Made by a program: the position numbers and the translations under genes. From the NCBI GenBank assembly GCA_003427395.1, contig BFEA01000225.1, positions 1,862,289 through 1,910,236 on the forward strand: 47,948 nt of DNA. Direction: 5' to 3'. Of the stretch, positions 1 through 10,034 are shown piece by piece. The DNA is from Chara braunii (taxonomy: Eukaryota > Streptophyta > Charophyceae > Charales > Characeae). Position 1 is the stretch's first letter; each line of letters opens with the position of its first letter. Under the pieces are notes generated by a model. The model made no database searches. It saw only the letters and a list, made by a program, of their open reading frames with translations, and had not been told where the DNA came from.

Positions 1-2
<2 letters not shown>

Positions 3-36
<34 letters not shown>
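3..36. repeat. (CA)n microsatellite
   Basis: This is an uninterrupted CA dinucleotide run at the left edge of the window, probably continuing outside it. No gene is associated with it. Confidence 0.95.
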
Positions 37-39
<3 letters not shown>

Positions 40-89
40 CAGCGCCCCAATAGCATTCCCGTGTGCCGCCCACCAGCCGACTAAAACTT

Positions 90-558
90 CGGTGGGCCAG
101 TATTCGTGTTCACACCAGCCTCCCTCCAGGAAAAAAAACGGCATTCAAAGACTCAAACGCGCAACACACACACACAAAGAAAAATGCGGACTCTTCCCCA
201 CAACCGCTTGAACTTGCCCCCCTCGCGTTCACACCCTCCTCCCTCCGGAAAAAAAAAAAAAAAAAAAAAAAAAACGCCGTCAAAAAACAAAATGGCCCTT
301 GGCCCACAGAGCACCGGGCCCAGGCAGGAAAAGGGACTGAGCGGACGCATTACGCGAGACCGCTATTCGCTTTAAGAGTCTCCCCACAACCGCTTGAACC
401 TGCCCCCCCTTGCGTTCACACCCGCCTCCCTTCGGAAAAAGAAAAAAAAATGCCGCTGAAAACCAACACGGGCCTTGGCCCACAGTGCACCGAGCCTGGT
501 GGGAAAAGAGATGAGCGGGACGCGCTACGTGAGACTCACTATTCCCTTTTAAGAGTAT
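90..558 (+). repeat. tandem repeat, unit about 186 bp, about 2.5 copies
   Basis: The block CCCCACAACCGCTTGAAC recurs at about 196 and 382. The following block GCGTTCACACC.CCTCCCT recurs at about 227 and 412, with a diverged copy at about 108. Each unit then has a poly(A) stretch of 8-25 A, a GGCCCTTGGCCCACAG-like block and a TTTAAGAG end. Overlapping open frames on both strands here are low-complexity artefacts of the A runs. Unit length is estimated by eye from block spacing. Confidence 0.8.
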
Positions 559-561
559 AGG

Positions 562-760
562 GAAAAAAAGGGCCTTGTGGCTCTGGCTCCATATCCATTC
601 TGGTGAGCATCAGCCCGGTTCCTATTCCACGGCAAGTCAAAGATACAGAATACAACTCAGTCAAACACTTCTTCCCTTTATGGTTGGGAGACCCGAGTGG
701 GCGACATTGAGTACTTCCGATCTGGAAGGATGTACCACCCCTCACCCCTGCCTAAGTCAG
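562..760 (-). mobile_element. LINE 3'-end fragment (family shared with 1150-1240 and 26960-27098)
   Basis: On the minus strand this segment ends with the block GACTTGCC.TGGAATAGGAACC followed by CCAGAATGGA and GGCCC. The same block ends two poly(A)-tailed copies elsewhere in the window. Here the expected A tail is replaced by T on the minus strand, so the copy is truncated or rearranged at its 3' end. The start is uncertain. Confidence 0.5.
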
Positions 761-1128
761 CGTATTGCTGCCGACTAGGCCTTTTCGACTCTACCTTCCC
801 TGCCCCGCAGCAGCTCTTTACTGTACTTGGGGTTGCTTTTGGCCTTCGACCTAATGAAAATCCCTCCCGCTCCTCTCAGCTATTTTGCTGTCGGATATGC
901 TTGCGAACCTAGATTGCTGCCTTGCTATCTTTTACCACTGTCCTCAGTGAAGACCCCCCCCCTTGCAGGCAACAAAAGGAATAGAATGAGCTGACATAGG
1001 ACCCTGACTTCTCTACCCTGGCTGCTAAAATCCTAAACTCTGTGAGGGTAGGGGTCCTGCAATTCTTGATCTGAGGGGGGGCTACTGAGTACTCCCTTCC
1101 TGCGGCCTTGTGCAGGTTATGTGAATCG
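761..1128. other. gene-free stretch
   Basis: I see no conserved coding sequence, RNA gene or repeat boundary here. It separates two LINE 3'-end fragments. Confidence 0.5.
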
Positions 1129-3160
1129 GTTTTTATTTTTTTATTTTTTTAAATAGGGCCTTATGGTCCTGGCTCCATATCCATTCTGGGGAGCGTCAGT
1201 CCGGTTCCTTTTCCACCGGCAAGTCAAGAGAACACAACAATATATGCATACACGCTTCCTTCCATCTGGACGAAGGACCCCTGCACAGCATTGATTGATC
1301 CATCTTGATCGAGGATTGACTGTCAGCTTGCCTTTGTACTCAAGTCCTCTCATCTAGGGTGTGCCCCGGCTGTCGGGTCCTCGTAACGCTCTAGACTCTG
1401 AGCGAGCCCAAACCCTGTCCAAGCTCCATTGCTCGTTGTTGTTGGGTGCACTTCGTGCCTTCTCCGATATCCCTGTCCTCGTCTATCCGTAAAAGCCTTG
1501 CTGTTGTCTTCTTCTGTGGTCCGCCTAGTTGTCCGGCTATACCCAGATTGTAGCTAATTCTCCGGGAGATATCCGGAACTGTTGTTGCGTCTGAGTGGTG
1601 CCAGTCCTTCCACCTTAGGTTAAGTCCGTTTAGCCATGCAACTTTGCCGTTCTCCAACCAGATCTGCTTGACTGTTGTCATCACCATCTCTTTTGTCTCC
1701 GGACTGTTCTGCAACCATGTTTTGACCTTCTTCCACTCACATAGAATTTCCGTCTCGATCATCCCATTAGTGGCTGTCCAAACCTTCTCCCGTGGATTCT
1801 TGGTGCCCTCTAGCGTTCTGCTGCATCTCTCTTTCCAGATAGCCCAGAGTGTAACCTTGCGTATCTTCCGAACCAGACCCTTTCTGGTTTGCTCAGGTTA
1901 GTGGGTCAGTTAGTCCAGAGGAGAAAGTTGAAGGCGGTGTTCTGGAACGAGGGACAGGAAAAGGCTGTTCCATAGATCAGATGCGCTTGCCCAGTATTCT
2001 GTAGCTTCTTTGCAGCTAATCAGACGGTGTATTAAGTCTTCTCGTTACTGATCTGAGCAGCCTTTGCAGATATCGGAGCTATTTGGATCGTTCTTCCTTC
2101 TTCTAACGTGCAGCCACTGATTTACTGGCGGGGCAGTGTATGCTACGAGCCACTGCATGTTTCTGAGTTTGATTGGTCTTATGGTTCTCTAATTTTCCAC
2201 GGAATGTTAGATATTTGTTCTAACTTTAAAGTCAACGCCGATTAGCTTACCCCACCTGCCCTTGATTGCTGGTTCCGGGTCCTTTGTTTTCAATAAAACC
2301 TAGCTTGACGGTATACTCAGAAATTGGAGTAGGTGGTTTGTTGGTTCTGTGTCTGTGTGAGAGCCAGGCGTATTCCTGTGGGTCAAATTCTAGGTCCTGG
2401 ATTGATGTTTCGATCTGATAACTTTGTTTCGGCCAGCTTCCCATCACTCTTTCCTCGCGAAGCGTGAAGACTTGCAGCGTTGTTGTTTGTAGATATAAGT
2501 TGATAATGAACGCTTCATCGGGCTTTCTCCGATGAATAGGAAAGGACGTGAAAATAGCCGTTGGCCCCTGTCTAGCTTGTCGGTGAGAGAATTGGTATGC
2601 CCTTGTCGGGGTGTTGTCCTGGATTAGGATTCCCCATTCCCGTGATTTCCAGGCGAACTCCTCTTTGAGCAGTTCTTTCCAGCTTTCTGGAATGCTTTGT
2701 ATGATCTTCTGCAAGATCCCATTTTTGATCCATGTTAACCAACTGCTGCCCGTATGGGATAAAGTCCAGGGGTGGTTCCCTTCATCTCTGATCCATGGGT
2801 TTCCAAAGAGTGGTTGTCTGAGTTTTTCTTTTGTCTTAGGTCTGATCAGTTTACTTGGCATGATTTCTCTCCACACTCGCAGCAAGACTATCCAGTAGGG
2901 TAAGGAACCTTGCTCCTGTCATGGAGTTTCTCCTCTCCCTCGCCTCCTCTCCCTTGCCGCCTCCTTCCTGTTTTCAGACTCCAGTCTTTGTTCATCACCC
3001 AGAAAAGGCCTGACATATTGGGGAAGGCTTGCTGTTGGTCCCAAGCTTCTAATATTATCTATAGCCATCTTGTTCCAGGCTAGCGATTGATTGGTCAATG
3101 GTTTGACTATCCATTTGGTTTGGAGAGCTTTTGTCCAGACCTTTACATCCCTGCTGGGCC
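1129..3160 (-). mobile_element. non-LTR (LINE) retrotransposon, 3' portion, decayed
   Basis: This is the carboxy-terminal part of a LINE polymerase read on the minus strand. From high to low coordinate it holds three pieces. The segment around 3050-3155 reads RDVKVWTKALQTKW, which matches the post-thumb 'ALl.KW' region of plant LINEs. The 212-codon open segment 2247-2885 contains QPLFGNPW and a Trp-rich region, then the DLEFDP.E..W motif also found in the LINE copies near 27.1 and 28.7 kb. Another open piece lies at 1391-1762. The element ends at 1130-1150 in a T-rich run, which is a poly(A) tail on the minus strand. Stops and frameshifts separate the pieces, so it is inactive. Its 5' end is joined to an inverted segment of the same element (3165-3338). 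Confidence 0.72.
2247..2885 (-). pseudogene. LINE polymerase fragment, C-terminal to RT
   Basis: The open segment is 212 codons. It contains QPLFGNPWIRDEGNHPW, which aligns with QPLFGNTSVTDQNG in the minus-strand LINE copy at 28832-29158. A stretch W..WI..GI..KI.QSI corresponds to the W..kG..ri.Diwd region of plant LINEs, followed by DLEFDPQEYAW. There is no RT active site in this piece; the YADD-type motif would lie upstream and is absent. It is a degraded piece of the surrounding LINE and not a host gene. Confidence 0.6.
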
Positions 3161-3164
3161 GTGT

Positions 3165-3338
3165 GCTCACCATCAACCGCCATATTCTCCATGATGTGGT
3201 ACATCACCTCGATCTGGACCATCACCGACCACAAAATCAAAGACCTGAGCCGGAAAGTGAGAGCATACTTCTGGTCAGGGGACCCGAACAGAGATAACTA
3301 CATACCGAAAGTAGCATGGCAGTATATTATGAGGAGAC
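3165..3338 (+). mobile_element. inverted 5' segment of the same LINE (RT thumb region)
   Basis: The plus strand encodes MMWYITSIWTITDHKIKDL and then YFWSGDPNRDNYIPKVAWQ. This is the LINE RT region that normally lies just before the GGLG...ALl.KW segment. That next segment begins at about 3155 on the opposite strand, so the two pieces abut head to head. TGAATCG occurs at 3339-3345 and again at 1122-1128, which could be the target duplication of the whole inverted insertion. Confidence 0.65.
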
Positions 3339-3345
3339 TGAATCG

Positions 3346-3894
3346 TTAATTATTAAGTTATTAACTGTAAGAAAAGTTAAGATTTTTATCGTTTGAGTAC
3401 TGAACATTAGTTTTTGCGACCTGCAGAGGTACACGGTGTGTAGAGACACACCATTGTGGCATTGTGTGGGCTGTTGCTCTGCAAATGGAACATGGTCCAG
3501 GGTGGTCCGGGGCTGTTAGTGTCCCAGATATTATGTAGGAGACACATATTCTCTCAATCTCTATGGTATGAGCAGCCCACCCAAGATTAAGCTATGTAAT
3601 GCTGTTTTTGCAGAGGTAGTTTTATGTGAGGTAGGTGCTATGATCGTAGGTCAGATCATGATGCAAAACTTAAGTTTGTGGCAAGTATCGAAATACATGA
3701 ATTGCAGCCCAAATATGAAGAGTAGGAGGGAAAAGAGAGCGAAAGAAGTGAGGCAAGGAGAAGAATAGTTCAAAAATACTCTCAAATGTCTGACCCTCAG
3801 TCTTGCCCGCAAACCATCACCGTCCTATCGCCTCCCCTTCTCTTATTCCTCATCAATTAAAAAAAAACGAAAATATGATGGAACCTGGGTACCA
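3346..3894. other. AT-rich gene-free stretch
   Basis: Only short unrelated open frames are present (for example 66 codons at 3568-3768), with no recognised motif. Nothing can be assigned. Confidence 0.4.
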
Positions 3895-4180
3895 CTGCAT
3901 ACACGTACGTGGGCTCTGCAAACGTCCATATGCGTATGCATGTATGCGCGTACCCGATTTTGGCGCCCCAGGTCGTCTTCCTCCCCAGCGTCGTCTTAAT
4001 CCTCCACATCATCCGCTTCTTCCTCCTCCTCCCCATCGTCCTCCCTCTCCTCCCCTGCCACATCTATGTATGGAATAGGTATATACTATATAATATTATT
4101 CTATATGTATTTAAAAATAAGTAAATAAATAAATGCATTCGCGTACGCACGTTTTTGCACACGTATGCTTACGTGGTGCT
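3895..4180. repeat. possible imperfect inverted repeat
   Basis: The ends are rich in ACGTACGTG / TGCAAACGT / TATGCGTATGC on the left and CGCGTACGCACG / TGCACACGTATGC on the right. These are partly complementary and flank a pyrimidine-rich, then AT-rich, centre. The match is loose, so this is only a candidate MITE. Confidence 0.3.
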
Positions 4181-4316
4181 AATCAGGATGGAACCAAGAA
4201 TCATTGTTTGGTGGATATCCCTAGCAAATGCCCTGGTAATGAAGTCCCTTCAGCTCTTCTACCCCGAATCTCGCTCCTAGGTAGCAATATTATATCTAGC
4301 GTGTCAGTCACACTAC

Positions 4317-4520
4317 CTAAACCACCACTACCTCCAAGCCTACTTTTGTCAAGGCGGAGTAGAACTGCGCACCAAAGCTTTGCCGAAGCGCCAGTGCGAC
4401 CTTTTTTCTTTACTTTTGACTGGTGCTGCCAGCCATTTGGTCCAGTGGCACCCAGCCTCCGAAGAATGTGGTAATATAGGTTATATTGCCTTCCACTCTG
4501 AAAGGTAGTGGTACTTTAGA
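4317..4520. mobile_element. MITE, TTAA-ACCACCAGTAC family, copy 1
   Basis: The left end is CTAA-ACCACCACTACCTCC and the right end is GGTAGTGGTAC-TTTAGA, forming a terminal inverted repeat of roughly 13 bp. The interior carries TTTGCCGAAGCG and a CTGGTGCTGCCAG stem shared with the copies at 22915 and 30686. It has no coding capacity. The element is about 200 bp and so non-autonomous. Confidence 0.65.
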
Positions 4521-4537
4521 TACTTTTGTCTAGGGCT

Positions 4538-4694
4538 GGAAACACCCTCCAAGCCGAAAACAAACAAGACGGAGCAGGCCTCATTTTGGCTTGCGCCGCC
4601 AGCCAATTTGCTCCGTAGGCCGAGCCCTCGGAGTTGCGGCTGCATGCATGCCGCGCCATTGAAAAAATGGCGGGGAAATGCACTGGTGGTTTAA
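4538..4694. mobile_element. MITE, same family, copy 2
   Basis: The right end is CACTGGTGGT-TTAA. The left end is degenerate (GGAAACACCCTCCAAGCC). The interior holds GCCGCCAGCC and a GCGGCTGCATGCATGCCGC palindrome, also seen in the copy ending at 10575. The left boundary is approximate. Confidence 0.5.
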
Positions 4695-4957
4695 GCAAGA
4701 TGTGAGCAGCGTTGCTGCACACGTTGGGATAAGTGCTCGATGAGGTCTCCACTCCAAAGAATCCTAAAAGGATCTTCTTGATGTAACCCCACACATCGGG
4801 ATAAGGATGGTAGTCCACGATGGCCAGATGTGTGTCTTCGTCATCTTCCCCCTTTTCCTTTCCCTCCACTTGGTCAGCTCAAGTTCTCCTCATCTACATG
4901 CCCAATGTGGGCTCTGACACCTCCTTCTTCTTGAGCCTCTGCATCGCCGCCACGTGC

Positions 4958-5110
4958 TTAAACCACCAGTACATCCAGCTATCAGTCGCGGGCCCTTTTC
5001 GGAGGCCACATGCCGCCGATTCGATTTATCTACGTCGCTGGGCCTTTGCAAATTTCGTAGGCGACGAGTTTTCTTTTCAGGAAGGCTGGTACGGTGTACT
5101 GGCGGTTTAA
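4958..5110. mobile_element. MITE, same family, copy 3
   Basis: Both ends are nearly perfect: TTAA-ACCACCAGTACATCC on the left and GTACTGGCGGT-TTAA on the right. The element is 153 bp including the TTAA at each side. It is the cleanest copy for defining the termini. TTAA at both ends could be a piggyBac-type target duplication or part of the inverted repeat; the sequence alone cannot tell. Confidence 0.75.
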
Positions 5111-5407
5111 GTTCACACCTCTGCATTTAGTTTGGTACCATCATGACATCTACTTAATTTTACCAAGCAGGGGTTCTCCAAAGTTACTTTTTGCATGTAT
5201 GTTTGTTGCTAGCCCAAGTTCTGGTTGTATCCTTCTAGGCTTCCAAATGGCAGGTGAAAAGGTTAATAGATGCATATATGTTAAGTTACCCTTTGTAGAC
5301 CTGTGTCACCATCCAGGCAGCCCGGGTTCCCACAGATTGGCCCAGTTGGCCTGGCCGGGCCAGGTTTGGGCAAAGTCCGTTCAAGGTCCCGAGCAATCCC
5401 AGCGTAA

Positions 5408-5443
<36 letters not shown>

Positions 5444-6094
5444 TCAAGAAAATGATGAAAATCTGAAAAACATATATATCATGCAAAATTGTAAACCAAA
5501 CATATGTTGCCTGAGGGTGAATATGGAATTCGCTATGGCATCGGAAATAAAAATAAACATAAAATAGTTAAAAATACTAAATTATATCATACCCCTGTAC
5601 GCTCCTATGACGCACGAACTTATGTGTATGAACAGGTTCTTGAGCCCCTCTTGTTTTTCGGGATGCTTCTCCAACGACCGGGCTTCTTTTTGCGGGGCAT
5701 GCATTCGTTGCTCCAAATAGAGTTCCAGTTCTTCTACCCGGTCCAGATGACATTCCCGCCAAGTGGCCATGATGGGGTTCGGCCTATTCCTATTGATTTG
5801 GAGTTGTGTTTTTTGTGCTTTCTCAGGGCTTGTTCTTGATGGGGTTCGATAGATGGGTCATGTTGGTTAATCCATTTGCTTTGCAACTGTCATTATTCTT
5901 CTTGCAATTTGTTTGAGTTTTCATTTAGGAATTATGCTCTCCTCGGCGGGCGTGCTCAAAATTGTTTTCTTTCTTCTAGGTTTTTCGAATTCCGGAGGTC
6001 ACAGATGCCTGTTTGGATACTTTGTGACGATTCCATTCTTTGTGCATGTAATTTTTTGAAGATGTCCTTGCAAGCCCTGCAAGAGTAAATTGAC
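5111..6094. other. gene-free stretch with a (TAA)n tract
   Basis: It holds a GC-rich block at about 5315-5405 that runs straight into (TAA)n at 5408-5441. This resembles the 3' end of a small retroposon, but I find no tRNA promoter boxes. The rest is AT-rich with no recognised coding sequence. Confidence 0.4.
5408..5441 (+). repeat. (TAA)n microsatellite
   Basis: About ten tandem AAT/TAA units. It may be the tail of an unidentified retroposon lying to its left. Confidence 0.9.
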
Positions 6095-6258
6095 ATGAAA
6101 ATCAATCAACCATTATCACCTCATATTACTATTTATAAGCCACAATTAACTTCTACTTTCTCTTATTTTTCATAGAATTTGTGGTGCTTTTTTGGCTACT
6201 ACTGTTTTATTTAGTATTCTTTTTGTCAAAATTTATGGAGTTTGTATTTTGATTACAG
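6095..6258 (+). pseudogene. sdh3: succinate dehydrogenase cytochrome b subunit fragment (mitochondrial type)
   Basis: Sdh3 anchors complex II in the inner mitochondrial membrane and helps bind haem b and ubiquinone. The ATG at 6095 starts MKINQPLSPHITIYKPQ, the signature amino end of plant mitochondrial Sdh3. TSTFS follows. After one extra T at about 6164 the frame resumes as [16 protein letters not shown] and continues to about 6258. The conserved SxFHRxxG motif of the ubiquinone/haem region is therefore present but split by the frameshift. The rest of the protein (about 100 codons usually) is not recognisable. The AT-rich codons differ from the neighbourhood, in keeping with mitochondrial origin. 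Confidence 0.8.
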
Positions 6259-6498
6259 GTGTTATTTTATCCAATACCAAAAAAAATACAAATTGCTCAA
6301 ATCATGCACTTTGGTTTTGAACAAAATATAGGCAACGAAAGGTTGTGTTCTTTACGAAGTATTGATCAATTACATGGACCTACTTTTCAATCCATTTGTG
6401 GAAACATAGCATGTGTTTCTAATCATGACACTAAGGCTGCGGTGCATCATTACTTTGATTGGCCTTTCCAATCATCTCTAGTTTTCACTAGAGGTTAG
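6259..6498 (+). other. unassigned 79-codon open segment inside the mitochondrial insert
   Basis: It is open between the sdh3 piece and the maturase piece and has AT-rich, organelle-like composition. It contains HGPTFQSICGN and HYFDWPFQSSLVF. I do not recognise the product. It may be intron or spacer of the source mitochondrial DNA. Confidence 0.3.
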
Positions 6499-6566
6499 AC
6501 TATGCCTTTATCTCACCTCGTAGGCCGAAGGCGGCGTCATACGTCTACGCTTTCCATCTTCATATG

Positions 6567-6928
6567 CTAGATCCAATACGACTAGGAGTCAGTCGAGCCG
6601 CTCGCCTTTTTTTCGCTATGCGGACGACTTCCTGATTGGAGTCATCGGACCTAGAGCACTAGCCGATAGAATACGAAGTCTAGTGGCACGATTTCTCGAA
6701 GTAAGGCTTAGCCTTCGGCCCTTCTTTTCAAAGACGCTCATAACTCGACGAGCTAAAGGGCCGACTTTTCTCAGGTTTCTTATCAGCTCCTCCAGGCTCT
6801 CCTACTTCGTGGCCTTCGAATATCGACGAACATACAGTGGGAAAAGTCGAATTGTACGCGTTCAACGAGCAGGTCACGTCACTTTACTTGTTGATATGCG
6901 AAAAGTGATTCACCGCCTGACAACTTAG
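6567..6928 (+). pseudogene. group II intron reverse transcriptase/maturase fragment
   Basis: These proteins help splice and mobilise group II introns. The frame contains FRYADDFLIGVIG at about 6614-6652, the RT active-site YADD with the group II-type continuation. SKTLITRRAKGP and FLRFLI follow, corresponding to the K-T-LITH...FLG element of this family. The end (LLVDMRKVIHRL, stop at 6926) reaches the start of the maturase X domain and then breaks off. Upstream RT blocks and a downstream DNA-binding or endonuclease domain are absent. In source it is probably an intron ORF of sdh3 or nad1 in the donor mitochondrion. No domain V hairpin was found. Confidence 0.78.
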
Positions 6929-7095
6929 CGTGGTTCACACACTGTTTCTAGAATTATATGCATGACCTCAACACTTCGTGTCCAGCTCACAAGAGCGTTA
7001 TCCTTCGACCTGTAAGCTTCGAGTGACTTCATAGAGGCTCGAAGAGCTATCGTTCCCCCAACGCCTTCGTGGAAGCCTAGATTAGGCGCTAGCTT

Positions 7096-7233
7096 AGTAA
7101 TTCCAAATACGCTTTTCTAGGAGCACTACGATTTGCTGCTCAAATGGTTTCTTATGAAGTTTCTATTGGTCTTATTATAATTACTGTATTAATTTGCGTA
7201 GGTTTTTGTAATTTCACGGAAATTGTCATAGCA
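7096..7233 (+). pseudogene. nad1: NADH dehydrogenase subunit 1 internal fragment (mitochondrial type)
   Basis: Nad1 is a membrane subunit of complex I near the quinone site. The segment reads [16 protein letters not shown], then [17 protein letters not shown], then NFTEIVIA, the highly conserved loop and helix of Nad1. Codon usage is mitochondrial-like. Neither start nor end of the gene is present. At about 7234 the frame passes into sdh3 sequence, so the fragment is part of a chimera. Confidence 0.85.
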
Positions 7234-7239
7234 CACGTA

Positions 7240-7292
7240 ACTTCTACTTTCTCTATTTTTCATAGAATTTGTGGTGCTTTTTTAGCTATTAC
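7240..7292 (+). pseudogene. sdh3: second sdh3 fragment fused in frame to nad1
   Basis: It reads [18 protein letters not shown], the same 18-residue region as the first sdh3 piece but without the extra T. It lies in frame with nad1, giving a 70-codon chimera that ends at 7356. After about 7292 it diverges completely from the first copy, so this is a short duplicated piece of sdh3. Confidence 0.75.
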
Positions 7293-7299
7293 TGTCTGG

Positions 7300-9347
7300 G
7301 TTGTGCAAATGCATAGACCCCTTTCCGATTACTGGTTAGTGCTTTCCTATTACTAGGTCCCTTTCGGGTTAGGCAGGTACTATGGGTCCTCTGACTTCCA
7401 ATAGGTACATCAAACAAACCTCGCCGGTATCACCTATAGGCTTTAAGGCGCATCTTCTTTGGCATTTCGCATAACTGTTTTGGTGCCTTTACAATCTACG
7501 CGAATGCATCTTGTGGGTTGCGCTCTCACGTGCAATATTTCTTCGCGCCATCCTCGACAAGCTGTACTTGTTTTCTTCTCCCTCCCTTCAAGCCCTTCTT
7601 CTTGATCCAGTTGAGTTTTGGTGTTGCTTTGTGATGTCTCCCATAACCTCCTTTCCCGCCTTCTTCTACACGGGGGAGGCCCTGCTGATCCCCGAGTGAT
7701 CGTAGAGGTCAGACAACAACGTGTAAGGAGGCTCTAAACTCCTCACTTTGCGATCTGATTAGCTACAAACACTTCGATAGGACCGACATGGCCCTCCCGT
7801 GTGCTCTTCCCCTCTTTCTGCTTCCCCTCTATCTCTCATCATCATGCTCTCTCCACTTCCTTCGCAACTATAAAATGCTTAAAGTTGCTCAACTTGAAAC
7901 ATCTTTGCTCTTCTTATCGCACTGGGAGGACAATGTCCTCCCGATTGTTAACCAACTGGATGCATGAATGAGTTTTCCTTCTCTTCAGCATAACTTTTTG
8001 GTTTCCCCTTAGGTGGAATATTTAGTATATATTGTTGGTGAATGACTAAATGAACCAGTTGCTCTATTCTTTCTCCCTCTCGTCGAGCGTTTGTCGTCTT
8101 TTGAAGGTCGAGCATTCTTCTTGAACTCGTCTATTAGTTTTCGAGGTAATCATCCCCTCACAAAGGAACGTCGGGCATGAAAGTCACGTCATATTGCCTG
8201 ATTTCTTTTGCGTGGTTGATTCCCGAGTTAATGGGCATTGATCCCATTGTTTTGTGAATTGTGAATGCGTGTGTTGTCGCCGAGTGACAACCATGTGGAC
8301 TGAAACAGCCGGATCATCAGGGCCTCGACTTCACGAACATCCCCACTCACGCCTGTTCCTGTATAACGAGAACAGGACACATATCTGTGAATGGGATATA
8401 TGCGTGAAGCCGTGGCCAGGATCGGCGGCCCCTATCACTTTCCTTCTACAACCCAGTGCTCCAGTTTTGTTTATTCAGGATATATAATTATTGATATAAT
8501 TTTTCCTCCCTATTCCATCTTGCACCCCTTAATGAGATGATTGTCATCCCGTGGCCGACTTTTGCTTCCTATTTCCCCTGCACTTTGTCCACCGATTGCC
8601 AGCGCACGAAAAGGCTCAGAACTCAGGGGTTTAACTACACGCCTTGCAGAGAAAAGGCATCCATGGAGAGAGCAGCCAGGCTGCGCCCCTCCGACTCCAA
8701 TTCCAAGCTTTGTGAAACTCGTCGTCGAATTCTTATTCAAAGCCGAGATCCGACATGTACCTCCGCACCATTTCGAACAGGAAAGAGAAGTCACGTTGCT
8801 TGTGACGGAATTCAGAGATGTTTTTTGGATTAGATAGTCGTTGATTGGGGGATCCTTTTGTGATTTCCTGCCTTGTTCATTACTCGATTTCTGGGACAGC
8901 ACTGGAGATTCCAGTTCTGTCTTGGAATTCCACACTCAATTTCCAAAAATCCTTGGCACACCCCCATTGCCGCTTCCTAGGGCCTTTATCCCCAACTTAG
9001 TCACTCCACTGGAAAGAAGTGTAGGGCATGAGGTTGAGCATCACACTGCTTTACACCCCTTTGACCCCTTTCGCACCCTGCTTATACGCCGTAGACACCG
9101 TTTGGTGAGACATCACCAAACTCCAAGATAAGGCCGGATTTGGGCACGTCTCAGTGGGTGCAAAATTGCCCCATTGCCAAAAAAAAAAAAAAAAAAAAAA
9201 AGAAGAACTTTTTGGTGTCGCCCGCGGGTACCCTGGGCGGGTCACCCCCCGTGCAAGTTCACCTGGGTCCCTCGGCCGGGCGACTCTGGTAACATAGTTG
9301 TAGAGTGTATAGCAGGTGATTGCACATGCTACGACTGCATTCACACG
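7300..9347. other. gene-free stretch, possibly with more decayed organelle or element DNA
   Basis: There is no recognisable gene. A segment around 8541-8834 has an open frame of 98 codons with LVTEFRDVF, weakly like the region before a Ty3/gypsy RT; this is not enough for a call. A 23-base A run lies at about 9180-9202, preceded by GCCCCATTGCC, and may be a retroposon tail. Confidence 0.35.
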
Positions 9348-9491
9348 TTAAACCACCAATACCTGCCCCATGCATCGACCATGGGGCCCTCACCGTGACT
9401 TTCGGACCGCAGAAATATAAGATCAGCTGCCGATGAAAATTATCAACGGTGGCCTGGCCCCGAAAGGTGGGTAAAGGTACTGGCGGTTCAA
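9348..9491. mobile_element. MITE, TTAA-ACCACCAGTAC family, copy 4
   Basis: The left end is TTAA-ACCACCAATACC and the right end is GGTACTGGCGGT-TCAA. The total is 144 bp with good terminal inverted repeats. It has no coding capacity. Confidence 0.7.
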
Positions 9492-9734
9492 TTGGTCACA
9501 GATGCTCTTTACACCCAGCGTTGAGCTTTCATACTTTTGGATGGTTAGAACAATGAAATGTGCAGGCTGCTGGTCTGGACAGGCTCCTAAGGCTACGTTC
9601 CTAAAATAGCGCGGGACTTCCCACATGCATCAACGAGCTTTCCAGCAGCGTACAATGTTAAGCTGCAGTAGTCAAGAGACTGGTATGGCTAGATTGTGTT
9701 GGACTTAGAAGGTAGGCCAAATGTCAAGAAACTG

Positions 9735-9895
9735 CCTGGTTGCCTCCGCAGGCATGTCATAAAACGGAACTATTCATGAGAAGGGTGTGGAGTGGACTGC
9801 AATTTCAACCACCTGAACCCCAGCCAGCTATCCCAATTGCACCTGCTGGTTAATTCTGTGCCGTGTTAAGGCCCTGCCTACCAGAGCTGGGCAGG
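9735..9895 (+). repeat. diverged direct repeat, left copy
   Basis: It shares, in the same order, CTGGTTGC, AGGCATGTCA, CCCAGCCAGCTATCC and CTGCCTACC with 10035-10185. Spacing is the same to within some tens of bases. It is a local duplication about 300 bp away from its partner, of unknown nature. Confidence 0.55.
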
Positions 9896-10034
9896 TGTAG
9901 GGATGGTGCAAAACATTTGACTTTTCCAAGTTTGGCGACTTTGCAGCTGTGCTTCAGTAAACAAAGTTTAACAAACCTGAAACAAACGATGGATGTAGTG
10001 TACTCGTTGTCTCTGAAGGTATGCCGCATGTTTG

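Larger units (their letters stand above)
6095..7300 (+). other. nuclear insert of mitochondrial DNA (NUMT)
   Basis: Three different mitochondrial coding segments lie in one orientation: the sdh3 start, a group II intron-type maturase, and a nad1 internal segment joined to a second piece of sdh3. All are broken. The flanks contain nuclear MITEs and LINEs, so this is not an organelle contig. The true ends may extend left of 6095 or right to about 8 kb, where no mitochondrial gene can be recognised. Confidence 0.75.

Noticed and set aside
63-560. 165-codon frame
   Set aside because: It follows the tandem repeat and A runs, with no domain and equivalent frames on the other strand.
6095-7300. Window as organelle genome
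   Set aside because: The mitochondrial genes are frameshifted and truncated, and both sides carry nuclear elements.
8541-8837. Possible Ty3/gypsy pre-RT segment (LVTEFRDVF)
   Set aside because: The match is one short motif, with no RT downstream.
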